Shown piece after piece: positions 34,241 through 47,974 of a stretch of DNA of 64,000 nucleotides; the stretch's first letter is position 1; every line of letters starts with the position of its first letter. Both the position numbers and the translations under genes were made by a program. Location of the stretch: positions 17,301,336-17,365,335 of the forward strand of contig NC_080717.1 in NCBI RefSeq assembly GCF_019097595.1. The letters run 5' to 3'. This stretch comes from Hemibagrus wyckioides (Eukaryota > Chordata > Actinopteri > Siluriformes > Bagridae). The notes under the pieces are model-generated. The model made no database searches, had not been told where the DNA came from, and saw only the letters and a program-made list of their open reading frames with translations.

Positions 34241-37200
34241 GATATCACAATGTTTCTGTCAACTGATGCCACAGACATCCATTGCTGAGAATTAAGGTAG
34301 CAAGATTGACTGTGATCTCTGGGTGGAAGAGAAGGTATACACTCTCTTCCCTGTCAATCACAGCAATGCTAGCTAGTCTGTGAGCTCATATATGCAGAAG
34401 AGAGCAGACAGCATCTTCTACTGACTGTCCTGTGACGCAGCATGAGCAGCAGTTGGCTGGCTTCATGTGTCTCAGCAGAAACATGTTAGCTTTCAGTCTT
34501 TTTAGTGGGTTGGTTGGTAAGGATTATCAGATGCATTGAAGTAAAAAGTAATGTTAGTAATGTACTTTATATGGTATTTACATGTAACAGTGCAATGTAT
34601 GAATTCATGTATTTAAGAAACGTGCATTAATGATTTGAATGTTCTTAATACCCTTAAGTGGTAATCAATTTTTACATTTATGACATTGTTATAGACCTTT
34701 TATGGATATGGACATGGATATGGATATATGTGTGTGTCTTATCTGCCTATCATAATTCAGTATGTGAAATTCAGTCCAGGTTTTCACCCTCTTCATCGTT
34801 TCTCATTTATTCATATTTATTCAAGAGTGAATGCAGAAGGAGCCATGGCCCTAACTAATGGAAGTGGTTCTTTATAGCACTGAAGTCTTTATCAATCAAT
34901 GAGGTTTAAGGATCTTTCAGGGACCTAAGCCAAACAAAATGCTTGCCAGAAAGAACCACGTTAATAAGCCTCCATTAAGAAATTATCACTGGTGTTTTCA
35001 GGCTTTTGCCATTGCAGAATCCAACTGCCAATTACACAGTTGTATATCTGGAGGCTCCATTTGCTACAATGATGAGAACTTTTTTTTCCACATGATTTTT
35101 GTTTCATGACTGTAAAATCTAAGAGGAGACACTCAGGACTCAGCTAGTTCGGTTCAATGCTTATCTGATTCCCAGAAGACAGAGGTGAAGACAAAGCTGT
35201 AAGGACTTTTCCTCAACTGGCAGCTTTCTTTTTCAAACCGAGAGAACAAGGAGATGATGTTATTGACCCAGTGGATGCCCTTTGTACATTGCTTCAAGAA
35301 AGGGGTTTCAACCTGGAAGCCAGCAGACAATGTCTTGCAGGAAGACAGGTTAGTGAATGGTGAATTACTACCGTCTTCAATGCAGTGTAAATGCTTTTTG
35401 TTGGTATGGCATGGCCAATGTCTATGGTGACAAAACATGGATTTCTTTCAAGGGGTTTCGAAGGTGCCATTTCAAAGGACTTTCTAGGGAGCCATTAAGA
35501 AAGGACAATTGATTTTAGAGATACTTTGTGGTGATTAGACACATCAGTCAGTGTCAGGATTATCTGTGTCATCAGTTCGTCTGAGCTGCTGTTCTCTCAT
35601 CTCCTTTTAAATGGGGCAAAATCAGCAGCATCTCTGCACTGTCTGTTCCTTTTCCAATTACTAAACCTAATTGAATATATGCAAATCATCACAGAAATTA
35701 AAAGCCACCTCCCAGGCGACCCCCTGGAGACGACCTACCCTCGCAAAAAATCCTACAGACAACCTCAAGCCACCCAACTGTTGTTTCAGTGATACAACTT
35801 TGTACAACTTGATGTTTATAGGAGCTGCTGAATGAATGCCAATCAGTACAGCTCTGCACCTAATCTGCAGAGAGTAACAAATCCATATTGAAGCACCATG
35901 AATCCCCAGCAGTCTCCTTTCATCTGTTGTCTTCCTTGCTCCATCCTTCTTTTCTCTCAGCCCTTATACTGCTGCCCTTCTGTGAGCCCACCATCTTTGA
36001 TCTTCTTTCTTCTGTTCTCACACTCACCCCCACCTTTAATCCCTTGCATCCACCCCTATCTTCTGTCCTTCCCTAAAGTCCCGTATCTTTTGCTCTAAAT
36101 GTCCTCCCTATAGCTACACCTCTTCAGGGCCTGAAGGCGCCATCTTCCAAATTTACTACACAGACCTGATGGGGCTTGCCCATGAAGGGTGTAAGCTGAA
36201 TCTTTTCATCTCAGGAAGAGATACATAAGCAGGCTCTCTAAAGCGCCATGGTTTAAGATGGCTCCAGAAGGACAGAGAGATAGAAGAGCGCTCTAAAGGT
36301 CAGCAGGCGGATCTGTGCCTCTGCCCTTCCAGCTGTGTGCTGGAGACATTGCCACATCTCTGTGTGCCTTTACCTGCTTTATTGACTGTGATTATCCGCT
36401 TCTTCACGCAGTGCCATGGGCCCTCTGCTCATATCTCTGCCTGCTAATGATGGAGCCGGTCTAGCCTGACTCTCCTTATTACAGATATATGTGCAACCGA
36501 AGATATATGTCTTGTGTCAAGCATTAAATGGCATTTTCAGCTTTTCTGTCCTCTCTGAGGGGCTCAGGGGTGCTGTTAGGGCTGCAAAAATGAGGAGAGT
36601 CTAATGGTTTTGAGCTGTGAAGGTGGAAAAAGCCTCACTCCTTCAGGTGAAAGGGTAATACTATTACTATCTCTTGGGAACTCTTAGACTCTTTTATATC
36701 ATTGTGTGCTGCATTGTAGCTCTTATTATCCCTTTGTATTGCATAGACTGATACTCAAAGGTTCCATCTATTAAGCATGGGGAGAGAGGACAAAAGAACA
36801 GTGAGGTCTAACTGCAGAGGAGTCAGCGAGTGTGCATGCATCACATGGCCAAGCTTATGGCACTTGGATCACCTGATCTTGGGGAATGATTCTTTTAACT
36901 GCCTTGAAATAACTCCCCTGATAGCCAGCAACATGAGCCTGTGTGGAATCAGCAAATTTTCTAGCATCAGCTGCTTAAGGGACTTAACTAGGAAATTATA
37001 CGTCCATACACTTTCATGGGTATAAATTGACAACTGACCTCTAATTTGTTTAAGTAAAGGAATAAAATATAGTGGATACGTGTTCATACTGTTCTACAAA
37101 GGCATTAATGTTGTTTTCCAATAACAGCATGTCCTGAAGTGTTTTATATCCTCTTCCACAGCAATTTTACAAGGCTAGCATTTTTATTGATTAACAAATG

Positions 37201-38529
37201 ACATGTCGTACATTTTATCTATCTATAGTTAAGTTTAATGTTGTGGAATTTTCACAAATCAAGTTAATTCCTGGTATAATATATAACAGCTATAAACAAC
37301 TGATCCCTCACCAACCTCTTTATTCTCTCAATCTTGATTTATTTTTTCTCTAAACACAAAGCTCTCTGTCCTGGAGACTTTACTGTGTTGAGGAACGTTT
37401 CAGCTTTTCCTCTTTCCTCACAGAAAGCATCACCATATTAAAAATTACACATTTCTAAATCAGTTTACATGACTTGTCCGCCATACTAGTTCCTGTGCAA
37501 TGTTCATATATCATAGAAAAGATAACCTATTAAAATGAGGGGTCAGGGATTGGTCAGGATGGATTCCATCCAGATAATTGCAAAACTTCTGTCCGACTGA
37601 ATTTTCCAAATGGCCCCCATGCAAGTACTACATGCCATTTTGATACTTAATTTATTTTCATTTGCTTATTTTCTTTCTTTCTTTTTTTTTTAAAATCAAA
37701 CTCATAATATTTTAGAGATATGGGATGATTTAGTCTTTGTAGGGCTGGTAATTACATAGAGAAGGAGTATGATTGAAAAATGTGAAATTCACACCCCCCT
37801 CAATCTACTCCAGACATTTATACACCTGTCTATTCTTTGACAGATTAATTTAGATGACAAAGTAATTAATACCTTATTCGAATGACAGATTTTAATTTGT
37901 AGCCAAACCCTCATAGACATCCCTATAATGAGCTAAGTTCCTCTATTTTCAGCTCAAATTTAATGTTATTTTCTGAGGTGCTTGTTAAATCTCAGTACAC
38001 TTTAATCTCATGTGGAAGATGCCAATTTTAGCTTTCATTCATGTGAATCATTCCATGTCTTTTAAAGTAAGTCTATGCATGTTGTATGTCGTATTTTAAA
38101 CGGCACAATTTCTTACTTTGTCTTTTTTTTCCTGTTCTTGTCCTCATCTGGACGGCCAAAGGAAAAGTTCATTAAGAACTTTTTTTCCTGTGTCATTAAA
38201 GGTCACACACCACAAGAGACCTTAACGGACAACCTTTAAGGCAAATGATTTTGCATTCTCTATATGTCAGAACTGAATTAGTACCTTATTATAGGGAGGA
38301 TGGGTATTAATCTAATGAGTCTGATTAACAGCAGGTCTCAATCCACAGATTAAACCAAGAGGTCATCCAGTGTCACAGTGTGGTCACTCATTGTGGTTTA
38401 ATGTGTGTCACTAGATAATTACTATTGGAAGACAGAGAGGGAAACACATTGTGTTACATGATAATTACAATGAGTCTTCAAGACATTTTAATAAACATTC
38501 CATAAAACTTTAATACATTTCATCTGGGT
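34241..38529. other. Unique non-coding DNA with candidate regulatory islands
   Basis: Long stretch without recognised genes or mobile elements. 35590-35740 holds an octamer ATGCAAAT (35679-35686) beside AATTG cores. 36110-36500 is distinctly less AT-rich. 38270-38370 holds several ATTAATCTAATGAG-type cores. A small GGATAT-type minisatellite lies at 34690-34725. Confidence 0.45.
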
Positions 38530-38715
38530 TCCTCTCACTCCCCAGCTAGGCTACACTAAATTAGTCAAAGGAGTGAATAAGTGTATAAATGTGTATGCAG
38601 GGTGGCCTGTGATGGACTGCTGTCTAACTCAGCATGAATTATCTTACCGTGTGCCCAATGTTACTGAGATCGGACCCACCACAACCTTGACTGGTAAAAA
38701 AAACTTTAAGCATTA
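38530..38715 (+). mobile_element. tRNA-derived SINE-like composite repeat, 3' part
   Basis: Ordered blocks GGCTACACTAAATTAG, AGGGTGGCCTGTGATGGACT, TGTGCCCAATGTTACTGAGA and CCACAACCTTGACTGG match the family body seen at 10928-11155 in opposite orientation. The head is missing. Confidence 0.55.
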
Positions 38716-38785
38716 CGGCTGGATAGTTCAAGACTGTGGATTGTTCAGGAACCAGTATCAGGATGTAATAATTGATAGAGACTTC

Positions 38786-38862
38786 TAAAATCTACTGTAA
38801 GTCACTCTGGATAAGTTGCTTCGGACAAAGGCATCTCCCAAATGCCCTAAATGTCAATTTAA
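38786..38862 (+). mobile_element. SINE 3'-tail fragment
   Basis: TGTAAGTCACTCTGGATAAG...CTCCCAAATGCCCTAAATGT is the plus-strand form of the tail at 40526-40681. Only the tail remains. It resembles V-SINE-type 3' tails, from memory. Confidence 0.65.
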
Positions 38863-40384
38863 ATGATGACTGCCATAATTGAAACAATTGGTAAAATGAC
38901 CTTGTATCTGAATCTAGCAATCTAATTAGACTTTTTCTGTGGAGTGTTTTTACTAGTGTGTGTATATACTGTATATAGGAGTGTAAAAGGGGACTGGGTA
39001 CCAGCTGTGGGGTTTAATATATTTTAGAGAAAATATTGCTGTTGGTAATCAAAGTGAATCCTGTACATGGATTCTCTGTTTGAATAACAATAAACATCTC
39101 AGTCTGCAGAAACCAATTAATGGCAACCTGTTCCCTAATTCATTTTGAGAAATGTGAGATCTTCAGTGGCTTTCTGTTTGCCAAGTTAGCCCCCTCCACG
39201 CACACAAATACTGCTATGCTCTAACAGAGCCACATATTGGCCCTCAGCTCGGGTGGAGAGACCTGATAATAATCGCTCAAACAGGCTCCTCTGCAGATCT
39301 TGGATTGTATGAGAGCTTAGGTGCAGTCCTGTGGGAGCCAAACAGCGAAAAAAGGATCTTTGTTCAGAAACAAAAGCAAACTTGTACTTTTTTTTAAACA
39401 AATAATAAGGATTGCTGTCCACCAGTGTGTGTTCCCATGGCAATGAAGTGTGGGAGAAGACAAGGTTGAAGCACCATCTTCTTATGTATTCAACCATAGC
39501 TGTTGTAACTATAACAAATTTTATCAGTATCTAGCAGGTTGTACAGTAGATATACACACATACACACCATGACCACCACAAACAACAACTAAAACAACAA
39601 CAAAATCTGGTGTGCAAATAAAGCTGGATTCTATTTTGTTATATTGCCAGTGGTCAAACACAGGTCTTGATAGATACCAGTTTGCTGTTTATGAATACTC
39701 CACTGTATGTAGAAATGTAGGGAAAAAAAGCCCTTTTTTATGATAATTTATGGCTTTTGGTTTTTGCTTTCCCAGAATTTAACATCTAATGATCTTTCCC
39801 AGGACAACACAGATATCTAAAATCGCACAGAAAAACAGAACAAGTCCTACTTGTTGTTCTATATATTGATATATAATGATACTAACTTATATCACATTAC
39901 TTTTTGAAAAGAATCAGGGGTAATTTCCTATCAAACATCATCTTCCCACAGCGATGCATGGATTAGAGTCTGCGGCTGGACTGACCCAAACACTGAAACC
40001 AGTGAAACCAGAGCAGTGCTGGGATGAGAAAGAGAACGAGCCATAAAACATTAGCATAACTCATCTCAAGGTGCCATTGTCGACCATGCCGTCTTGTGGT
40101 TTGAATTTCCTTTTGATGTATCCCTTTACAGCCAGCCTTTTCCCTCAGAGAGTAGGAGTGGCCTTACTTTCAGCCCGGACTTACTGGAAAAAAGTGAATA
40201 TGAGCTATCAAAGCTGTCAAGCATGTCTGTATTTAGAGATTTGATAAATGCAAAGATTAAAACGTAGTTAATTCCTTTTGATGACTTTTTCCTCAGATAA
40301 CTTTGAATTTAAAAGCAGAATTATGATATTTCCAGTGGAGCAGACACATGTAGTAGATATCTCGACATTCACCAATATACAATA
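38863..40384. other. Unique non-coding DNA
   Basis: No gene or mobile element recognised. The minus-strand 103-residue frame at 39186-39497 shows no motif. Confidence 0.5.
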
Positions 40385-40870
40385 ATCATCCACTCACATT
40401 CTGTACTGCTTATCCTACACAGGGTCTCAGGGACCTCAGGGCATAAGTCAAGGGACACACTAGAGGGGATACCAATCCATCTCAGTGCACAAATGGACAT
40501 ACACTCTCTCATACTCCAATTTACATTTACAGCATTTGGCAGATGCCCTTTATCCAGAGTGTCATACAACTGAGCAACAAGGGCCTTGCTCAGGGGCCCA
40601 GCAGTGGCAGCTTGGTGGCTCTGGGAGTTGAACTCACAACCTTTCGATCAGAAGTTCTACATTTTAACCACTAAGCTACCAAATTTACAATTTAGAAGCT
40701 TCAGAGATGCTAATCATGTGTCATGGAAGAAATTGGACTACCTGGAGGAAGCACCTGAAGCACAGGGAGAACAGGCAAACTCCACACACACACTCACTCA
40801 CAATGAGAAGGCAGGAATCAAACCCTATGATGTGAAGAAAACCTGCTAAGCTACTAATCCACAGTGCCAC
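40385..40870 (-). mobile_element. SINE-like composite repeat split by a younger SINE
   Basis: The left part (40385-40525) matches the tail of the composite family (CTGTACTGCTTATCC, AGGGACCTCAGGGCATAAG) and the right part (40682-40870) its body and head (AATTGGACTACCTGGAGGAA, GGAATCAAACC as B box, CTAAGCTAC). They are continuous once the insertion at 40526-40681 is removed. Confidence 0.7.
40526..40681 (-). mobile_element. tRNA-derived SINE, nested, with 8 bp target duplication
   Basis: A 156 bp insertion flanked by direct repeats AATTTACA at 40518-40525 and 40682-40689. On the minus strand it starts with TGGTAGCTTAGTGGTTAA (A box TAGCTTAGTGG), then GAGTTCAACTCC (B box), a core CACCAAGCTGCCACTGCTGG, GAGCAAGGCC, and the tail GATAAAGGGCATCTGCCAAA. 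Pol III promoter boxes and the direct repeats fit a tRNA-derived SINE mobilised by a LINE. Confidence 0.85.
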
Positions 40871-41129
40871 TAGTACACAATAATGACTCTTGATATTTTA
40901 CGGTCTGTGTGCTTTCTGTTTGTTTTTCCTCTTTTGAAATGAAAATGAAAAAAAAAATTGAAGCATTTTTAGTTTTTAGCTCTTTATTAGCAGATGTGTC
41001 ACACACACAGCAGGGCAGCTCTTCAGAGACTCTCTCTGTGGGGTCTTACACCTACACACATGCTTGTTGCATTGTTGTGGCAGTATCTTGTCTGCTACGT
41101 TTTCTCTTTACTGATGTATGATTAGCACT

Positions 41130-41395
41130 AGTATGTAGCCCAGATGTTTAGTTTTGTTTTATCCTCCATTGTCTTTTCCCCAAACGATTTGCATGAGCGT
41201 TTAGTCTAGCAATTAGATTTGTCTTGTTTCACACTGTCTAGTGTTTAGCTTAGCTAAGCCTAGCATTGTCATTCCCTTTTGCCATGTTGGTGGTTTGTCT
41301 TTTTTTTTCTTGTGTTTGCCTGTTTATTTATTTAAAATCCTCTACACTAGTGTCCATGACTGCCTCTGCCTCTGGGTCATTACAGCATGATTGAT
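41130..41395 (+). other. Possible dispersed repeat, LTR-like 3' module
   Basis: TAG/TTAG-rich sequence leading to TGCCTGTTTATTTATTTAAA and ACTGCCTCTGCCTCTGGGTC resembles the end of the stretch at 17340-17620 and, from memory, teleost LTR-type repeats. No paired copy or coding region supports it. Confidence 0.25.
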
Positions 41396-42558
41396 TTTGC
41401 TAACAAATGGCCTCTCTGGAGTCCTGCCCTCTTACCTCCTATAACCTCTACAGCTAATCCAGTTTCTTCCCATGGGGGATCCCTTCCAGTTTATGCACAA
41501 CAGATATAGTGTGAAAGCATGTATGCTTGCCTCTTGAGGGTTGTATCTGTCCACAACAAAGTCTGAAGAGGAACTGTTTCAAAGTTATCCTTAATGGTTA
41601 GATGAAGAACCATACAACAGAGGTGTGAACGTACCTGTTTAGGAAATTAAGGCACTTTTGATAAAAAAAAAGAGCTGTGAATGTATGTGAATATGTATAA
41701 GACATGTCAAGAAATTTACTAGGGTTAAGTCCTCCCAAAGAGGAGCAAGCATTTACAAATTAGTAGTAGAGTTTTAAATATAGGCTGGATAAACTACCAA
41801 GCCAACAGCCACAAATCAACAACTCTGTGTTTGTCCTGCTAGTCACATCCAAGTGTACCGACGTTAAGAACACTTAACTATTGAGGAATGACATTTTTCT
41901 AAGGATTTGATAACAAGTGTGAGGCAGGGATCAAACCATGTTCAAGGACTTTGTTAGCACTGCCTCGAAAGAGGTCTGATAAGATGTTGTAGCCTTATAG
42001 TTCGACTCAAGGACCTGACTGAGAATGTTTGCGACAGCCAAGAGGTGGGAGAAAATGAACTCCTTAGGCCCCTTGATTGGAAACAGAGATATGATAAGGT
42101 ATAATGTCTACAGCTGTGATTAGAATAGGTCCTCTGTGAATTTGCATAAATATCAACACCTGGCCTTGACAAGCTGAGAATCCTTGACCAGCACTTAACC
42201 TTGGATTGCAGACTGTCTTTCACAAAACAGGTCTCTATAATTACCCTTTCATCTGAGAGAGAAAAGGAACAGGGATAGAAACAGAACACAGAATGAGTGT
42301 ATGGATATATTGTGCTTCTGCTTTTGTTCAAGTTGCATGTGTTTATATGCTTTCAGCCTTGTCCAGATATGGCACCCATGGTGAGTATAAAGAATTACAG
42401 CATTTTAATTCCCATTTGTTCATGGCACTTGTATGGGTTCTTTTTAAAAGGGAACATGTATCCTTGACATATCGATCTGTAGACATTTGAAAAAGAAGCT
42501 TTTGAAAGAACTTACTCTACAATGGGATTTATACTTTCATGTTACTTAATACTTATTG
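41396..42558. other. Unique non-coding DNA
   Basis: The minus-strand 125-residue frame at 41954-42331 shows no recognisable domain. Nothing else supported. Confidence 0.5.

Positions 42559-42657
<99 letters not shown>
42559..42657. repeat. TCTA tetranucleotide microsatellite, about 25 units
   Basis: Perfect TCTA array. The Ile/Tyr/Leu/Ser repeat peptides in two frames are artefacts. Confidence 0.95.
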
Positions 42658-43423
42658 TTTTTGGTATTTATTTTATTCTGAAATATACATTTTATGTGTA
42701 CTGTATGTTGTATATCCAAATACATTCATTTAGTACTACAAGGTAATTACCTGTGATTCATCTCACATTTTCAGAATATAATAATGGAGAAATAACACAA
42801 TCAATTGATTTTTTTTTTACATTTATATAAAGTCCTAACTGGTAACTCTACAGGATGCATAAATTGCATAATCATGAACTAAAATAAATATTGTCTAACT
42901 GTGAATGAAATAAACTGATTTGTAATTGCTCAGCTTCTAAATCTAATGAAGACATGGTTTACGCTTCTTGATTTGAATAAGAATATTACAGTCTTATTTC
43001 AATGCAAATTTATTGGTATGAAGCAGAATAGAGTACAGCGAAAGCTACATGAGGTCAGGCATGTGAGCTCCATTACATTTCTCTAATCACATTCAACTCA
43101 TCTTATACGCTTCCAGTCTCATTAATCTTACAAACGTCCCGACCTAATCCTAGGGTTAGAAAACACATTGATTTTCAGACCAAGTTAGATGTTAGACCAT
43201 GTTAGACCTTGGATTTCTCTTAAAGTGCTCTTTCTCTCTTCATCAAACCCAACTGGTAAAAAGTACCAAGTTAACACATGCTGTCAGGTCTTTGGGGATT
43301 TAGCCCACTTAAATGAATGAGAAAGGTTGTGTGCCTTCTATTTCTCTGTAAAGTCAGTCATGTCTTGTTTGATTTATGTGGATTTCAATTTGAATTTGGT
43401 TACTCTGTATGGGGTCTCTTCCC
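42658..43423. other. Unique non-coding DNA
   Basis: AT-rich, no gene or mobile element recognised. Confidence 0.5.
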
Positions 43424-43537
<114 letters not shown>

Positions 43538-44425
43538 GCTCATGTTAGTCTTGGTCTGTGCTCCAAATACCTTCATAAAAATAAAACACAATTCATTCTC
43601 ATCAGCAAAGCAGAACATTGCACTCTCCTGGAAGTTCTGCCATTGCGGCTTATCCCCTATCATGAAAAAACAACACGTTTCATTGGCTCTTTCTCATGTT
43701 ATGGATGGGACTGGGATATGGAAGGTCTGTTTTCCCCCATGCTGTCAAAATCTAGGTCTGTGATTCCATGGGGAAGTGCTGTCCATTAGGAGCTATCTAC
43801 CCAAGGCACAGAAAGTATAAAGGTGCCTTGACTATCGACTGAGATGCAGTTCCACCTGTAAGGCTGCATCTATAATGAGTACAGCCACCTGCAAGGCAAT
43901 GTAGGGTTTCCAAGAGTACAGCTTATCTGGTAACTACGTTTAACGCCATCAGAACACAACCAGCCCGAATGTTTTTAAAACACTCTGCTCAGATGCCAGC
44001 AGAAAGGTAAGATTTTAAGACAATATTGTTCTGTCAATCAAAAAGAGCTTTGTGTAATTAAAGAAAAAATGTAAAATATCAATGGTTCTTAGCAAAGGAT
44101 ATAAATGTTAGCTAACAAATGTGAAACAGTGACATCTAATCAGGCCAAAAGACAGCCTGAACAGTCTCAAATAGATAAATATAGTGTGTTCCTTATAACT
44201 AAATTGTTTATTTCAGCACAGGCTTTAAGTCTGATGTGAGTTCTTCTGACCTTTAAAGCTTTAAGCATCTTGTGCAAACATTATTTGAGTTGTTGCCTCT
44301 AAGGATCATGGATTAAGGAAACATCATAATTCTGCTTTGGGCTCCTTATTGGGAACACTTTAAATGAAGTTTAAATATATTTAAAGTTTATATACTTTTA
44401 TATTTAGAAACAAACACATACTTTA
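43538..44425. other. Unique non-coding DNA
   Basis: No gene or recognised repeat. Confidence 0.5.
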
Positions 44426-44752
44426 TTCATCCTCAGTGACCATTTTGTCCTGGATAAGGTCATTGTGGATGTGAAGAAGATCTGAATTTCAGAATCACTG
44501 GGCAGGAGGCAGGAATAAACTCTGGAAAGTTTTCTAGTCTATCACAGGGCACCTTCACACACACACACTCATGCCTAGGGGCAATTTAAAATCTACTGGG
44601 CATGATTTTGGGAGCTGGAAGAAAACCTAAGAACAAGAAGGAAACCAAAGAGTCACAGGGAGAACAGGTAACACTCCACACAAACAGAAACCTGGGCTCA
44701 CGATCGAACCAGGAACCCTGGGGTTATAAGTGGGCAATGTTACAAACTGCAC
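44426..44752 (-). mobile_element. tRNA-derived SINE-like composite repeat
   Basis: Shares TCTATCACAGGGCACC, a CA run, TCATGCCTAGGGGCAATTTA, GGGAGAACAGGTAACACTCC and CGATCGAACCAGGAACCCTG with the family. GGTTCGATCG on the minus strand (44701-44710) is the B-box region; the A-box end is decayed. Confidence 0.65.
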
Positions 44753-44828
44753 TGAATTCTTATTTGACAATATTGTTCTAATAATTTGACTCAGCTTCAA
44801 TACAGCACACAGTCTTAAATAATCATAT

Positions 44829-44854
44829 GTATTTATTTATTTATTTATTTATTT
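44829..44854. repeat. ATTT microsatellite
   Basis: Six or so ATTT units. Confidence 0.85.
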
Positions 44855-47800
44855 GTCTAGCTCTAAGTGCACAGTAAACAGGACATCCATTGTAAAACAA
44901 ACATTATAACGAATGTCTACCCATTCTTTTCACGATTCCCCAAACTCCATTTATCTCTTGAATAATCTTTGACAACCAAAAGTCTCCTTAAATCATCAAA
45001 GTGGCGCAAACACCCTGGAGCTAGATTAGAATATATTTTCCCCTTCTGTAGTGAAGTGTTTTTGTCTCTCAATCAATCATCTCCTATTTAGGAACAGACA
45101 CGTTTGCAAATGCCTGAAGAGATACACATTAAAGCTTCCCAAATCAAATTTGTGGTAGTTATATTCCCTGTGGTGGTTTCTAAGTGGCTATAGACTTATT
45201 GAGCATGATGCAGATGCATCTATAGTGAATTGTGGTATTTACAAACTACTAGGTGCCTGGGGTAGTATATGCTTGAGTTCTTGTTTAGACAAGCTGTCTA
45301 TTTTCCCTTTTTTTTTCACATCACTTTGCTTATGTCTGTTTAGGAAAGAGACCTTCTCTCCTTTTATTTATGTTGTGCTTATTTTCAGAAAATTGCCTTA
45401 AGCTACAATCTAGGAAAATCTGTCTATCATGAGATTGATGTGCCACCTCCATGCACTCTGAATGCAGCTTTATAAATACATTTCTCTTTTGCAGCCTCAA
45501 CTTTTACAGCATTTATTTGTTCCGCTCGAATGTGGCACAGCTTGCCCTGCTTTTCCCAGGAGCGCCTGTCATACCAAACATTGAAGGGGAGATGTAAAGG
45601 TACTTCTGTGCATGTTTTTTTATATGATTACACAGCTTTTACTCTTGCCTAGTCAGGTCTCATCATCTAACTGTTATGATGAATCGTTTCTGAGTTGAGC
45701 ACTTTATTAAATGTAAGCGCACTTTTTAAAATTGAACAATGTGGCGGTTTTCTTGGCTGCCACCCTCTGCTCTCCAAGTGCCTCTTGATCTGATCTACAC
45801 CTCTCTCTCTTTCTTGTTTTCTCTCTAGCACTCTGTCTTTTATTCACATGCCAACATTCTCTAGAGCTCTAGTTTACTGAATATATGAATCCAAAAATGC
45901 TATAAAAAAAAAAAAAAACAACCCAAATGGCAAATGGATTTCTTTGGAAACTCTCAGACTGAAACAGATCGATAAATGTGTCCATAGACCTATGAAAGAG
46001 GATGTCTGCTGTTCTGAGACCATTATGGGCACCTGTGAATCCCCTGACTGCTATTCATGGGTTTAAGGGGTGCTCAAGAATGGGTGTCCTATCATTATGA
46101 TGCACTTCCTCTCAGTCAGTCCTTGGAAATTTTTCTTTCCTCAGGACTCTAGACAGGCCATAGGGAGCAAAAGCCAATACTGGAAGATTTATGTCAAAAC
46201 AAATGAGACTTCTTTCGTCTGTGTTCAAGACAAATGATGCAATTTTAAGAATTGTTGTCTTGTTTTAGAATGAAAACTGATCAATGATCTATTTGCATTG
46301 ATAAAAACTCCACCCCAAAACAAGTAATTGTTTTGTTTTTACTTACAGAACATTTCGTTCCCTTTCAATGTTAGAAATAAAATTTGGTTAATGACTTTAG
46401 CTTGAGGGCAGTGCAATGGCGCAATGGTAGTAGTTATGAATGCAACTGGACCAGCAGCAGTACAGTTTAAGAGCACCGGATTTCATCTTGTGTGTACAAT
46501 GAATGCATCATCCCAAAAGGTGAAGTGACAGGTGGACACTTTATATAAGATTTCTCAGAAACTTCTTGAAGGTCTGGTTAGTGAGGACAAACAATAACTT
46601 CCAGGTTATGGTTTAGAGGTAGTAAAACTCTTTCCATAATTGTAATAAGTCGTCTCTGGGAATACTCTCCCTTCTATCTTTATGTGACTTCAAAGCAACA
46701 TACTCATCATAACTTTATGACTTCATCTCACTATTTTTTATTTTTATAATCTTACAGAATTTCTTAAAACCCCCCCAAAAAACCCACTTACCTTACCAAA
46801 TTTCTTCTATCTCATTAAACTGGCAAAAGGAAATTTCCAAAACCTTAAGGGTACATGTTTCCCATTAGCCTTAATTGAAAAGTATACATGGAATAATATA
46901 ACCTGGCATAATGCCATAAATGGGTTTCCATATGATGGCATTATTTGTCACAATTGTGTTCTGTTAGCCATATGTGTCGTGTCAACTAATGTCACACAAC
47001 AGCACATGCAATAGATAATGATTATAAATCATAAACACCCTTTATAATTCTGTTTTAGGCTTGCTTATGGCATGTTTTTAAAGGTACTAAATAGCTAAGA
47101 TACAAGATGATCAGCACAAAAATGAAAATAATATGAAACTAAAAAGAAAGTATTAATATAGTACCATAAAGATTGCTATGGTAGGTTTAGCAGATACGTC
47201 TAAATAAATACAGATGAACAAATTTGTGTGTACCTATATTTACCAAATATGTACCACTTAACATATTAAAGTGATACAGTGCAGTTGAACACACTAAAAA
47301 AATTCACACTGAAAATTATAAAGTGCCACTCAAATACCAGGAAGATGCACTTGTTCAATTGAAAGAAATAAAACAAGGCGTTAGTGTGTAGTACTTCATT
47401 TAGGGTGCAGCTTGAGAAAGGGCTTCTTCTGCACTGAAACAGGAGTCGCCTGCTGCTATTGTGTTTTGTTGTGAATTGATTGTTAGGAGTGGATCCTCAT
47501 GGTGGCAGAAAGCTTGGCCAGTGTCCTCTCCATTGCTGTTTTTATCAAGTTTGAATCAAACTGAATCCAAGGACAGAGGCAGCCTTCTTTGAATGCCTTC
47601 TCATAGACTGTGTTCAGTTCTTTTGAAACGAGCCCTGGTGAGTTTTCCTCTTTTGTTCAATTCTTTTAAGAAAGGAAGAACACAGTAATCACACTCAGGT
47701 GAGGACCAAAACAACCAGTGAGAGAATGTCTGAGTGAAATGTTTTTGGTCTGGTTCCAAGTGTACTCTACTGCAGTTTGATTGTGGTGAGAAAGTGATTT

Positions 47801-47974
47801 GACTCTGAGTTGACTTTGAATTTCCAGGACGTGAAACAAGCTTGATGTGCATTATGGGTTCCAGGTGCAAACTTACAAATCTGAGCTGCTAAACTGCCCT
47901 GCAATGTGCTGAGCCAAAAGACAAAGGTGCAGTGTGACCTGAATATAAACTCACATCAACAGAAACACATCTGA
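44855..47974. other. Unique non-coding DNA
   Basis: No gene recognised. Contains an A run near 45903-45918 and a weak tRNA-like head around 46405-46440 that I could not substantiate. Confidence 0.45.

Noticed and set aside
42559..42657. CRISPR-like regular repetition
   Set aside because: A perfect 4-bp microsatellite without spacers, in a eukaryotic context.
42522..42746. Ser-Ile-Tyr-Leu repeat proteins
   Set aside because: Translations of the TCTA array in overlapping frames.
46405..46480. Possible tRNA-like SINE head (GGCAGTGCAATGGCGCAATGG)
   Set aside because: No convincing B box or family body follows, so I could not support it as a feature.
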